Positions 24,323 to 32,922 of a DNA stretch of 35,428 nt are shown here, one piece after another. The stretch is taken from contig NZ_JAUXNK010000097.1 in NCBI RefSeq assembly GCF_030682845.1, forward strand, positions 1-35,428, given 5' to 3'. The position numbers and the translations under genes were made by a program. Positions within the stretch are counted from its first letter, which is position 1; each line of letters opens with the position of its first letter. This DNA comes from Methanolobus sp. (GTDB lineage: Archaea; Halobacteriota; Methanosarcinia; Methanosarcinales; Methanosarcinaceae). The notes under the pieces were generated by a model. The model searched no databases, was not told the DNA's origin, and saw nothing but the letters and a program-made list of their open reading frames with translations.

Positions 24323-26032
24323 TCACTTATGTGTATAATATGCCACCACTTCCTTACCCACTGAGTCGATCCGGCAGAACCCGAACCTTTCAAACTGGAC
24401 CACCTTATCCAGTTCAGCGGTTATCTGTTTCTCCCCGATTCCTTTGAACTCGCCATCGGGAGAGAGGACCTTCACAGGTACACCGTCAACCGGCGCCCAG
24501 TGGATGATCTTCATCTTTTCCTTCTTCGCGGATTCGATGGCATCGTTGAGGTAATTTGCCTGGAGAGGCTCCATAGAGGTTACTTCCACATTATAGAGAT
24601 CCTTGAGCCTGACCTTTGAACCCTCTGTAAGCTTTTCAACATCTTCCCTGCACACAAGTACTTTTGTGCTCACATCGATTTCACGGCAGCCGCGATTCTC
24701 CGTGGGATGCAGCGGTGGATTTGCAGTGCAAGGGTCTGCGCCTGTTACTTCCAGCTCCACTGGGTCCCATACGAAGAAATACCTGTTGGCCTTTGGTTCC
24801 ACAAGCTTCCTGTTCTCGGCGTAGAGGGTGTCAAGGCTGATACTGATATCTGTTTCACCAACGCCCATGTCTATCATGAACTTACGGACAGCTTCAGGCT
24901 GAATGCCACGCCTTCTTATGGCGCGCACCGTCGGCAGGCGTGGATCGTCCCATCCATCATACTCACCTTCCTCTATAGCACGACGAAGCCCGCTTGTGCT
25001 GAACTTACCAAACTCGTGCATCTTCACACGTCCCCAGTGGGTCGTAATGGGATAGTCCCAGCCGAGGTATTTGTAGATATAGGTCTGGCGCTTCTCGCTG
25101 TCCATCAGATCTTTGCCCCTGATTATGTGGGTCGTGCCAAGAAGATGGTCCTCAATGGCGCCTTCAAAGTCAAGCAGCGGCCAGACGATATACTTGTCCC
25201 CTACCTCCTGCCGGGGATGAGGCATCTTCAATATCCTGAAAGCACCGAAATCACGCAGTGCAGGGTCCTTGTGCATGATATCGGTCTTGATGCGCAGCAC
25301 TGCCGACTTCTCAGGATATCCTCCTAAGAGCATCTTATCCCAGTGCTCCAGGTTCTCCTGAGGCGATGTGTCCCTGTGAGGACATGCCTCTTTTGCATCC
25401 TTGAGCTTCTTGAAAGTCTCGCTCTCACAGAAGCACACGTAAGCGTTCCCGCCTTCAATGAGTTTTCTTGCCTGCTCATAATAGAGCGGTATCCTGTCGG
25501 AAGCGATGATTATCTCATCGGGTTTGGCGCCAAGCCAGTTACAGTCTTCGATATACCAGTCGTAGGCTTCCAGCATCGGGCGCTTTGTCTGCGTATCGGT
25601 GTCATCGAAACGAAGGATGAACTTGCCTTCATACTTTTTGACATACTCGGAGTTCACGATGATACCCCTGGTGCTTCCAAGGGTAGGCGGCCCGTTAGGG
25701 TTTGGAGCAAAGCGCATCACGACTTTTCTGCACTCAGCCTTCTCCAGGGGTTTGAGTCCCTTATCAGGCTCCTTTTTGGTACAAAGCTCCTCTATGAGTT
25801 CGGGAGCTATCTGTTCAAGGCGGGCCTGCCACTGCTCAGGGCTTCCTTTTGTAACATCTCCAAGGATCTCCTGAATGAAAGGAGTAACGTCTTTAGCCTT
25901 ACAACGCAGATGCGGGCATTCACCCATAACACGACCCATCACGGCAGCTATCTGAGGTGCCTGGCCGTACTTCACAGCATTTTGGAGAGCATATTTCTCA
26001 ACGGTCTTTTTGTCATCCTCTGTTAGTGTCAT
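24323..26032 (-). CDS. gltX: Glutamate--tRNA ligase, archaeal type
   Basis: Class I synthetase of 569 residues with the long archaeal N-terminal extension (about 1-100). The HIGH signature is degenerate: residues 113-120 read NGPPTLGS, as I recall for Methanosarcina homologues. Other features are RFDDTDTQTKRP, the LLDFEGAIEDHLLGTTHIIRGKD segment (split family motif) and GRVKMHEFGKFSTS in place of KMSKS. The C-terminal beta-barrel anticodon domain is of the GlnRS-like kind. In archaea the enzyme is generally non-discriminating, charging tRNA-Gln also. GGAG lies six bases before ATG 26032. Confidence 0.96.
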   Translation of the reverse strand: MTLTEDDKKTVEKYALQNAVKYGQAPQIAAVMGRVMGECPHLRCKAKDVTPFIQEILGDVTKGSPEQWQARLEQIAPELIEELCTKKEPDKGLKPLEKAECRKVVMRFAPNPNGPPTLGSTRGIIVNSEYVKKYEGKFILRFDDTDTQTKRPMLEAYDWYIEDCNWLGAKPDEIIIASDRIPLYYEQARKLIEGGNAYVCFCESETFKKLKDAKEACPHRDTSPQENLEHWDKMLLGGYPEKSAVLRIKTDIMHKDPALRDFGAFRILKMPHPRQEVGDKYIVWPLLDFEGAIEDHLLGTTHIIRGKDLMDSEKRQTYIYKYLGWDYPITTHWGRVKMHEFGKFSTSGLRRAIEEGEYDGWDDPRLPTVRAIRRRGIQPEAVRKFMIDMGVGETDISISLDTLYAENRKLVEPKANRYFFVWDPVELEVTGADPCTANPPLHPTENRGCREIDVSTKVLVCREDVEKLTEGSKVRLKDLYNVEVTSMEPLQANYLNDAIESAKKEKMKIIHWAPVDGVPVKVLSPDGEFKGIGEKQITAELDKVVQFERFGFCRIDSVGKEVVAYYTHK

Positions 26033-26181
26033 CCTATTCTCCGCAAAGATATTAGTTTAAGTGGATACAAGATAAGATATTTAGGTTATATGGCGCTCTA
26101 AGATATTCCAAAATTTCAGGAGTGTTTTTTGGTTTATTGAAGAACAGGTTTGAATTGCGATAACCGGATTTAAATGTGCGC

Positions 26182-26481
26182 TCACTGAGACTTGCCCAGC
26201 TCCCTGATGCGGGCTGCCTTTGACACCACATCACTGATACTGGCATCAAAACCGCAAAGGAACTCTTCTACAGCATCACCTGCAACAGCTCCCTGGGTTG
26301 AGGGCCTGATGAGTTGCTCCTGCTCCAGAATTCGCAGTGAATAGCGCACTTTATGCGTAGGCATGCCTGTTTCTTCGGCTAGTTTCAGAATGCCTATAGG
26401 TCCGCGCTCGACCACTGCCCTCAGAACCATTAAATGGCGCTCTGCGAGTTCCAGTTCTTTGTTGACCTGATCAAACAGCAT
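26182..26481 (-). CDS. Small winged-helix transcriptional regulator
   Basis: A 99-residue protein with a winged helix at about 12-65: ERHLMVLRAVVERGPIGIL, LAEETGMPTHKVRYSLRILEQ and a short wing with LIRPSTQGAV. A C-terminal helix may mediate dimerisation. The family is a small archaeal regulator group without known ligand. Its ATG shares the last A of the upstream hydrolase stop (TAATG), so the two proteins are made together and may be functionally linked. Confidence 0.8.
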   Translation of the reverse strand: MLFDQVNKELELAERHLMVLRAVVERGPIGILKLAEETGMPTHKVRYSLRILEQEQLIRPSTQGAVAGDAVEEFLCGFDASISDVVSKAARIRELGKSQ

Positions 26482-27212
26482 TATACAACCTCATTCCTTA
26501 AGGTTCCTATTCCCTCGATCTCTACTTCCACAGTGTCACCCGGGTTGAGCTCCCCGATTCCAGGCGGAGTGCCGGTGGCGATGATGTCACCCACCTCAAG
26601 CGTCATTATGCCGGATATGAACTCTATGAGGTAAGGCACATCAAAAATAAGATTAGAAGTGTTTGAGTCCTGCTTTACCTCTCCATTGACCCTGGCTTTT
26701 ATAAAGGCATTATCCGGATCAAAATCACTTGTCGGTATAATGAAAGGTCCCACGGGAGCAAAGGTATCAAAGCTCTTGGCCCTTGTCCACTGGACGTCCC
26801 TGCTCTGGAGGTCACGGGCGGTCACATCATTGAAACAGGTGAATCCCGCAATAACATCACAAGCCCTTTCATACTCAATGTTCTTGCATCTCTTGCCAAT
26901 TATCACCGCAAGCTCTGCTTCGTAATCCACTCTATGGCTGCACCGGGGATACATTATCTTATCCCCGTGCCCTATAACCGCAGAAGGCGGCTTTATGAAA
27001 AGAACCGGTTCATCGGGCACCTTCATACCGACTTCAGTAGCATGATCATGATAGTTAAGTCCCACACATACTATCTTGCTGGGATTGCTGGGAGGAAGTA
27101 CTTCCAGTTCCTCCATCTCATATGTTTTTCCATCACCATCGCGGGAAGTCACGATTCCGTTATTTATCTCTCCGTAGAACAAATCATCCATATACTTGAA
27201 TCGTCCAAACAT
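26481..27212 (-). CDS. Fumarylacetoacetate hydrolase (FAH) family protein
   Basis: A 243-residue protein with the FAH fold. The N-terminal part has KIVCVGLNYHDHATEVG; the metal site is EAELAVIIG with acidic ligands, and FNDVTARDLQ and GTPPGIG follow. Members cleave or decarboxylate acylpyruvates or oxaloacetate and tautomerise 2-oxo acids. No aromatic catabolism genes are nearby, so oxaloacetate decarboxylase, tautomerase or acylpyruvase activity is as likely as any other. A TATA-like box at 27240-27248 lies about 28 bases before ATG 27212 (near-leaderless). Confidence 0.9.
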   Translation of the reverse strand: MFGRFKYMDDLFYGEINNGIVTSRDGDGKTYEMEELEVLPPSNPSKIVCVGLNYHDHATEVGMKVPDEPVLFIKPPSAVIGHGDKIMYPRCSHRVDYEAELAVIIGKRCKNIEYERACDVIAGFTCFNDVTARDLQSRDVQWTRAKSFDTFAPVGPFIIPTSDFDPDNAFIKARVNGEVKQDSNTSNLIFDVPYLIEFISGIMTLEVGDIIATGTPPGIGELNPGDTVEVEIEGIGTLRNEVV

Positions 27213-27741
27213 TATTCAAACTCTTCGCTTTCATTCTAGATAAGTATAGATGCCTTCATGGGAAAACAGGCTTCTCACAGAGTTTTATCCACACTGACAG
27301 AGAAGAATAGCAATAAAATAATAAAAGAATTAATTATAACTAGTTATTATTTAAACTATTTAATAGATATATATATATATATAGATACAGATTGAAACAT
27401 TCATAGATATATAGAGGATATTACATGATCCCCCGGAAGTATCTGTTAACAGAAAAAAAACTATTTCCATTATAATATGAAGTTAAAATGCAATATACAC
27501 AGGAACGCCATGAAACATTGTACGGACTGCGCGAGCATGACAAGTTCGACTATTCAGTAGACCTTGTTTTTAAGGAGTTCGACGAAATAAAGATGCATTT
27601 ATACTAAGTGGGATTAATGCACGAAAACCTGCCGGGAAAACAGAACCTTATTCCTGCATGTTTCAATATCCTACTCTGCAATGATCTTGAAATTGCAGTG
27701 AGGATAAGTATTTAATCACCATTCCGGATTGTAACATCTTA
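27213..27741. other. AT-rich intergenic region with a short orphan ORF
   Basis: About 530 bases between the FAH gene and the transporter gene. The left part is very AT-rich, with an (AT)n run near 27367-27382. The centre has a 39-codon open frame described separately. The right end has a TATA-like element (agtatttaatc, about 27705-27715), about 30 bases before the transporter ATG. I see no RNA gene. Confidence 0.5.
27488..27607 (+). other. Short open reading frame or gene remnant
   Basis: ATG 27488 to TAA 27607 encodes 39 residues beginning MQYTQERHETLYGLREHD and ending EFDEIKMHLY. The composition is protein-like (many charged and aromatic residues) but no clear Shine-Dalgarno precedes it. 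It may be the N-terminal end of a decayed gene or a small real protein; no homologue is recognised. Confidence 0.3.
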
Positions 27742-28980
27742 ATGATGTTACCCGTAATCATACTAGCACTGGTTTTCCTCCTGACTGCCGTAAGACAGGT
27801 AGGGAACATCAGGCTTGGGATATGGCAGATAATGTCGCTGGGCGCCCTTGGAGTGCTCGTGACAGGAAATATATCGATTCCCAATGCCATCCATTCCATC
27901 AATCTGGACGTCATGCTCTTTCTCTTTGGAATGTTCGCCATCGGACAGGCACTGGAAATGAGTGGCTATATGTCTCACCTTTCATATCGCTTTTTCAAGA
28001 ACGCGGGCACAGTTGATGCGGTAATACTATACGTCCTGTTCGGGATGGGACTCGCCTCCGCATTCCTTATGAACGATACACTGGCAATAATAGGCACACC
28101 GGTAATGCTGCTCCTTGCCCGGGAACACAACATCGATCCAAAAGTACTGCTGCTGGCGCTGGCTTTTGCCGTAACCACGGGGAGCGTAATAAGTCCTATA
28201 GGGAACCCGCAGAATCTCCTTATAGCCCTGGGCGGGAATGTGGAAAATCCATTTATCACCTTCGTAAGATACCTGTTACTCCCGACTGTCGTAAACCTGC
28301 TGATAACATACTTGCTGCTTAAAATATTCTACAAAAAACATTTTTCCCCGGTGCCCCTTGATCACTCTGCGCCAAAGATCACCGACCACATACTTGCCAG
28401 ATGGTCAAAGATCTCTCTTTTCCTGGTCATCGTGCTGGTCGCTGCAAAGATAGCTGTCACAACGGCAGGCATCCCTTTCAATTTCAGGCTGACCTATATA
28501 GCCCTCATCTCCGCGCTTCCGGTGCTTGTTTTGAGCAGCCGGAGAAAAGAGATAATAGCAAAGATGGACTGGCATACGCTTGTGTTCTTTGCAGCGATGT
28601 TCATACTAATGGAAAGCGTGTGGGACTCCGGGTTCTTCCAGAATATGATTGGCGCTCCGGGAGCTGACATTAACTCGGTCCCCATGATACTTGGGATAAG
28701 CGTGTTCCTCAGCCAGTTCATCTCCAATGTCCCGCTGGTAGCCCTCTACCTGCCTATCCTGTCACAGGCAGATATAACAGTCGTCCAGATGATGGCACTT
28801 GCAGCTGGAAGCACTATTGCAGGAAACCTGTCAATCCTCGGGGCTGCAAGTAATGTCATTATCATCGAGAATGCAGAAAAGAAAGGTAACATCACTTTAA
28901 AGTTCACAGAATTTGCGATGATAGGCGTACCCCTGACCATCATTCAGGTCTGTGTCTACTGGCTGTTCCTGTCAGCCTGA
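27742..28980 (+). CDS. Anion/citrate-type permease of the ArsB/NhaD/SLC13 superfamily
   Basis: A 412-residue integral membrane protein with about ten to twelve helices in two repeats. Typical elements are GLASAFLMNDTLAIIGTPV in the first half, GSVISPIGNPQNLL with the re-entrant SPxGNPQN motif, and SQFISNVPLVALYLP with GNLSILGAASN in the second half. The ion-transporter superfamily moves arsenite, sodium/proton or dicarboxylates; the substrate cannot be fixed here and there is no arsenic or acid catabolism gene beside it. The gene has its own TATA-like box and probably a leaderless transcript. Confidence 0.88.
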   Translation: MMLPVIILALVFLLTAVRQVGNIRLGIWQIMSLGALGVLVTGNISIPNAIHSINLDVMLFLFGMFAIGQALEMSGYMSHLSYRFFKNAGTVDAVILYVLFGMGLASAFLMNDTLAIIGTPVMLLLAREHNIDPKVLLLALAFAVTTGSVISPIGNPQNLLIALGGNVENPFITFVRYLLLPTVVNLLITYLLLKIFYKKHFSPVPLDHSAPKITDHILARWSKISLFLVIVLVAAKIAVTTAGIPFNFRLTYIALISALPVLVLSSRRKEIIAKMDWHTLVFFAAMFILMESVWDSGFFQNMIGAPGADINSVPMILGISVFLSQFISNVPLVALYLPILSQADITVVQMMALAAGSTIAGNLSILGAASNVIIIENAEKKGNITLKFTEFAMIGVPLTIIQVCVYWLFLSA

Positions 28981-29059
28981 TGTGAGAAATGGTTTGCAGC
29001 AGGCGGATTAAAACCACCTGCTTCAAAATACAAACTCAAATAGAACTTCAAGGTAACTA

Positions 29060-30049
29060 TCAGATATAGGTCATTATTTTGAATGCTATCAGTATCGCAA
29101 CAATGCCAACTGCCCAGAACTTGAGCGTTTCACTTACAGGTATCCTGATATCCATACTCTGGAGACTTCCTTTTCCAGGACTTAATGTCGCAGGCTGTGT
29201 TCCCGCGTGTGGACTTTGTGGTTTTGTTCCTTCCAGAGTCCTTACCTTAGTCTGTTTTTTAGGCTTAGCTCCCTTTTCCGGAGAAAGCATCCCGGTATTA
29301 TCCAGAGACTCCGTCTTCGGTTCCTTCAGCCCTTCATGGGAGGAGTCTTTCCAAATATCCGCTTCTGAGGCAGTGGGTGATACAGCAATAGTCCCAGTAT
29401 CTTCAGTTTCTGTCCCGGAGTCCATATCTACCTGCAAGGCTTCCTCATCATGAACCGTTGTGAATAAAGGAATTTCAGCGTCTTGTGACATCTCCAGGGA
29501 AGTCTTGCCATGATCAGAATCGTCTGAATCAGATTCTGAATCAAAGTCAGTATCCATATCTGGCATACTATGCTCTTTCGCACGCAGAGTGCTGAATATG
29601 GATTCATCTCCTGTTGGAGGCTTATAGGCAGAATCACTCATTTCTGGATCCTCTGCGACCCATTCATCTTCCGGCTGGCCTTCCAGTTGCTCTTCCAGCT
29701 CCTCTGCCAGTGAAACCTCTTCAGGCATCCTGTTCTCCGGGAATACAGAATTTTCCTCATAGTCTGCAGGTGTTTCTGAACCGTATTGCTTTTTCCCGAC
29801 AAGTCCCTGATAATCGGGATCTATCTCTGTTGCAAGGTCAAAGCATCTTTTTGCCTCTTCAAAGTTCCCCATTTTTTCCAGGACCCTTCCCTTTTTGAAC
29901 CATGCTTCTGCATTATATGGATTGGCGTCCAGAGCTTTTGTAAAATATTCTACCTGCTTTTCAGGGGTTTTAGCGTTTTCAGCCATTTTAAGCCAGTTCT
30001 GGGCGGCTTTGATTTTACCCTTGGATTTGACTTCATTAAGCATTCCCAT
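29060..30049 (-). CDS. TPR protein with acidic linker and C-terminal membrane anchor
   Basis: A 329-residue protein. Residues 15-85 hold two tetratricopeptide repeats (EYFTKALDANPYNAEAW and GNFEEAKRCFDLATEIDP). About 200 residues of low-complexity, strongly acidic and Ser/Asp-rich linker follow (DTDFDSESDSDDSD), then a basic Pro/Lys stretch. A single hydrophobic helix (FWAVGIVAILIAFKIM) ends the chain. The layout is tail-anchored, with the TPR module facing the cytoplasm. The partner is unknown. A GGTG lies five bases before ATG 30049. Confidence 0.8.
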   Translation of the reverse strand: MGMLNEVKSKGKIKAAQNWLKMAENAKTPEKQVEYFTKALDANPYNAEAWFKKGRVLEKMGNFEEAKRCFDLATEIDPDYQGLVGKKQYGSETPADYEENSVFPENRMPEEVSLAEELEEQLEGQPEDEWVAEDPEMSDSAYKPPTGDESIFSTLRAKEHSMPDMDTDFDSESDSDDSDHGKTSLEMSQDAEIPLFTTVHDEEALQVDMDSGTETEDTGTIAVSPTASEADIWKDSSHEGLKEPKTESLDNTGMLSPEKGAKPKKQTKVRTLEGTKPQSPHAGTQPATLSPGKGSLQSMDIRIPVSETLKFWAVGIVAILIAFKIMTYI

Positions 30050-30286
30050 AGCAACACCTTAGATCAACAATAGCAGACCACACCCTAAATATTCAGGAGC
30101 CTAATAGCCTGTACCTGAACTTATATGAGATTATATAAATAATTACCTGAATCTATTTTAGTTCTATACTTATTAATAGTTATTTATGGCCCATTCAAGT
30201 GCACTATTCTGCCTGCTGCCTGGCCACCACAATTTTCTTCAAAACATATTTGTGCCATGCCCTACAGCTTATCTTATAGGGAAGTT

Positions 30287-30748
30287 ATGGACGAGACACC
30301 TGAAGACGAACTTATTACAGAGACGGAGAGAAAACAACTCCTTGCAGCACTGCATGCGCGCCTCTTCTGGGTAGGTAAAGAGATACCTTATAATTGCGAT
30401 ATAAAAGGGAAGATGTGCAATCTTCACAGTATCGTATGGGAGTTGCTAAAGAAAGAGGAACTTGATGAACAGGACCGGAGTCTAATTAATAAGTGTATTC
30501 TATACATCACTGAAAAAGCGAAAGAAGACGAGCTGGAACTGGCGACCGGACAGCTTACGCGGGAAGAGGCAGACAAGCTTTTCGATGAAACTGCAGGACT
30601 CATGCGCACGGTGATGGACCTGAGGGAGATCAAAGAAGGTACATCCAAAGAAAAGGAAAAGCAGTTCCATGAAACATTCTCCCGTGAGAGAGTCGCTGAG
30701 GCCCGGCGATGGCTGAGATTCCTAAAGGAGACAGGCGAGGTCAAATAG
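30287..30748 (+). CDS. DUF5788 family protein
   Basis: A 153-residue, mainly helical, charged cytoplasmic protein. ERKQLLAALHARLFWVGKEIP and DIKGKMCNLHSIVWELLKKEEL, then QLTREEADKLFDETAGL and MDLREIKEG match a family of unknown function found in haloarchaea and methanogens (DUF5788). A C-terminal helix is extra. ATG 30287 has AGGGA four bases upstream; ATG 30257 would add ten residues. Confidence 0.7.
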   Translation: MDETPEDELITETERKQLLAALHARLFWVGKEIPYNCDIKGKMCNLHSIVWELLKKEELDEQDRSLINKCILYITEKAKEDELELATGQLTREEADKLFDETAGLMRTVMDLREIKEGTSKEKEKQFHETFSRERVAEARRWLRFLKETGEVK

Positions 30749-30812
30749 GAAAAGAGAAGTTGACACATTTAAGAATAGATACTCAGATGCAGTGAGTTCC
30801 AAGCTTAACCAC

Positions 30813-31361
30813 TTAAACAGGCCCGGGTTCTGTATCTGCTGTTTCATATTTAAAAGCCCACATTGGGAGCCCTTCTATCTCAATATGTTCCAGGTGCTCC
30901 ATTTCGTGGGCAGCATAGAACGCGGATGGGCCCGTAAACATCACCACCTTTTCCCCTACCTCGTGTACAAGGATCTTCCTTTTCTCGGTGCTGATACGTG
31001 CCGCAATTATCCTCTCAGCCCTGATGGTTATGGAATATGGCCGCGTTAGCAATACTCGTTCCTCCTGGTTTCCGCATTTCTCCAGACGGTTCACCACCCC
31101 CTCTTTTGCTACAGTTTCAGGGTTCACCAGCAGGTAGATCACTTCAAGTGTATTACCGGTCTTTGTTCTCTCATCATAGTTTGTATGAACCTGCATTACT
31201 GAGATACACTTAAGATGCTCTGCCGAATAGCTCCATGCTCCACCGATCTTAAGTGACAGCAGCATCGGATGGAAAGCATCCCGTGGAAGATCAAATTTCC
31301 TAAAGACCGCTTCCTCTCTTGCGCTCATTACCAGCGTGGACCTCAGGTCACTTACTTTCAT
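30813..31361 (-). CDS. Divergent peptide-deformylase-like metalloenzyme
   Basis: A 182-residue protein resembling peptide deformylase: HEMEHLEHI at 152-160 stands for the HExxH metal motif, and Cys96 in LEKCGNQE would be the third ligand (the EGCLS cysteine in bacteria). The first deformylase motif, GxGxAAxQ, is not conserved. Archaea do not formylate initiator methionine, so the true substrate must differ. Start ATG 31361 (MKVSDLR) is preferred: a TATA box at about 31389-31398 lies some 30 bases before it; upstream codons would cover this promoter. Confidence 0.7.
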   Translation of the reverse strand: MKVSDLRSTLVMSAREEAVFRKFDLPRDAFHPMLLSLKIGGAWSYSAEHLKCISVMQVHTNYDERTKTGNTLEVIYLLVNPETVAKEGVVNRLEKCGNQEERVLLTRPYSITIRAERIIAARISTEKRKILVHEVGEKVVMFTGPSAFYAAHEMEHLEHIEIEGLPMWAFKYETADTEPGPV

Positions 31362-31405
31362 GATTGTTATGATTATTGTAGAAGAGAAGATAAATAACTT
31401 GGCAA

Positions 31406-31437
31406 GGGAAAAAGACATGATGCTTTACAGCATCATG
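31406..31437 (-). terminator. Hairpin terminator of the LEA14-membrane protein operon
   Basis: A perfect 9-bp stem (catgatgct at 31416-31424, agcatcatg at 31429-31437) with a TTAC loop. On the minus strand it is followed by TCTTTTTCCC. It ends the unit 31486-32457 and borders the promoter of the deformylase-like gene. Confidence 0.65.
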
Positions 31438-31485
31438 TGATTAGATTCTTATTCTCTTTTTGATCCACTTAAGAACATATGCTCT

Positions 31486-31878
31486 TTAATCTGTTCCGAA
31501 GGCTTCCCGGGTTCCTGGCAACAGGACATAGATAAGGATAAGTGCATTCAGTATCACTGAGATGTTTATGTCGTACCATGACCCTCCTGTTATCAGTATA
31601 ATGAAACCAAAGCTCAGGTTCATAACTGTAATGAAGAGCAGGAACGTCCATGCCTGAGGATCGACCTCCCAGAGCATTCTTGTCACCCAGAACCAGATAT
31701 AAGCCAGCAGGCCATAAAGCAATGCGTACCATATACTGAATATGCGGACGTCTACAATATCTACAGGCCCTATGAAGGGCAAAAAACCCAAAAACCTGAG
31801 AGTTATAATTGCATTTATCACACAGAGGATTCCGGCCAGGATAGCCAGGATCGTTACACCTATAGGTCTTTCTACCAT
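31486..31878 (-). CDS. Small four-helix membrane protein
   Basis: A 130-residue hydrophobic protein with about four membrane helices. It opens VERPIGVTILAILAGILCV, a motif common in a group of small archaeal membrane proteins without assigned function. ATG 31878 is chosen because GGGGG lies about eight bases upstream; a TTG three codons earlier (31887) is excluded by this site. It follows the LEA14-like lipoprotein gene by 15 bases, so the pair is co-transcribed. Confidence 0.8.
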   Translation of the reverse strand: MVERPIGVTILAILAGILCVINAIITLRFLGFLPFIGPVDIVDVRIFSIWYALLYGLLAYIWFWVTRMLWEVDPQAWTFLLFITVMNLSFGFIILITGGSWYDINISVILNALILIYVLLPGTREAFGTD

Positions 31879-31893
31879 AATATTCAACCCCCT

Positions 31894-32457
31894 TTAAGGT
31901 ACGGAAACGTTATCGGATTCTGATGTACTTGATGACTCAGAAGTGTTCTCAGTCTCTGAGATGTTATCGGACTCTGAAGCATTGTTTGTATCTGAGATAT
32001 TCCCGGAGAATGGCTGTTCAATTGCTCCCAACGGAGTATCAAAATACATTACTCCTTCAATAGTCCATACAACCATTCCTTCTGACAGAGCGCTAACAAT
32101 CGTGGAAGGTATGGATGTTGTTTGCGCAATGAAGTTAGTCGATGTCCTTCTTCCCTCCTGAGGGGGTATCTCAACGGATTCCTCAAAGGTTCCATTTCCG
32201 ATGAATACTTCATTCGCATAAATGCTATAGTTCATTCTTTCAAGTCTGGCAGTAACGTTGTTGGGATTATATATGTCCATAGTGATATTCAGATCGATCA
32301 CTTCAGAGCTAATATCATTTACCTCAATTTCCCTTACGGTGATCTCTGTATCCTGCAAGGCTTCAATCTGTTCCTCCCGTGTTTCACAACCCATGCTTGC
32401 AATAGTTGCCAGCAAAAGGAGGATTATTAACCCCATATATGTAGAAATCTTTCCCAT
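31894..32457 (-). CDS. LEA14/WHy-domain lipoprotein
   Basis: A 187-residue exported protein. The signal peptide ends in a lipobox (ASMGC, Cys24). Residues about 38-150 match a late-embryogenesis-abundant type 2 (LEA14/WHy) domain: DLNITMDIYNPNNVTARLER, YSIYANEVFIGNG and a PPQEGRR-type turn. The tail of 35 residues is a run of Ser/Asn/Glu with several N-x-S/T sequons (NIS, NAS, NTS, NVS) and semi-repeated SESDN units, likely glycosylated. Archaeal members are thought to protect or bind at the cell surface, but the role is unknown. AAGGAG sits eight bases before ATG 32457. Confidence 0.8.
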   Translation of the reverse strand: MGKISTYMGLIILLLLATIASMGCETREEQIEALQDTEITVREIEVNDISSEVIDLNITMDIYNPNNVTARLERMNYSIYANEVFIGNGTFEESVEIPPQEGRRTSTNFIAQTTSIPSTIVSALSEGMVVWTIEGVMYFDTPLGAIEQPFSGNISDTNNASESDNISETENTSESSSTSESDNVSVP

Positions 32458-32640
32458 CTAAACAACTCCTTTGTACACTATCAAACCTATATAAAAAAAA
32501 AGAATAGATAGCCATAAATAAGATTAGGAAATTTTGCTCCTTACTTTTTTGAATGCAGAGTAGTCTAATTATATGAAATAGTTCATAGTAACAAAAATGA
32601 ATAAACCAGCAAGACCTTTGAAGATACGCAGAGAAACTAT

Positions 32641-32649
32641 CTTTATATC
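32641..32649 (+). promoter_or_regulatory. TATA box of the DUF1059 gene
   Basis: ctttatatcc (from 32641) lies about 50 bases before ATG 32695; the leader would be near 25 bases and carries GGAG eight bases before the start. Confidence 0.5.
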
Positions 32650-32694
32650 CTACTACTTTTATTAGTTTTTATCAGATCAAACGGAGCATGCATA

Positions 32695-32922
32695 ATGAAA
32701 ATAAGGCTTGTGAAATGCGGAGATATAGGGATTGCTAATTGCAATTACATGGCAATTGGCAACAACCTGGATGATGTTGAGAAGAACATGCTGGAACACA
32801 TCGAAAAAGAGCACAAGGATTTGCTGGAAAGTATGACCGATGATGAAATTCACCAGCTCAAGCACAGGGTATCAACCTTCCTTGGAAGGAGCTGCGGCTG
32901 CGGCCATCTGCCAAAACCCTGA
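32695..32922 (+). CDS. DUF1059 family protein
   Basis: A 75-residue small protein of the DUF1059 family: KCGDIGIANCNYMAIGNN followed by VEKNMLEHIEKEHKDLLESM. The cysteines at 8 and 16 and the H-x5-H pattern in the helix suggest metal binding. A further CGCGH at the C-terminus is an extra. The function is unknown. It stands alone, with its own promoter. Confidence 0.85.
   Translation: MKIRLVKCGDIGIANCNYMAIGNNLDDVEKNMLEHIEKEHKDLLESMTDDEIHQLKHRVSTFLGRSCGCGHLPKP

Noticed and set aside
24169-24393. 74-codon hydrophobic frame at the end of gltX
   Set aside because: It overlaps the gltX C-terminus and the T-rich terminator, which explains the Phe/Leu-rich translation.
24707-26026. Long plus-strand open frames opposite gltX
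   Set aside because: They mirror a strong GluRS gene; residues show no domain and no start signals are present.
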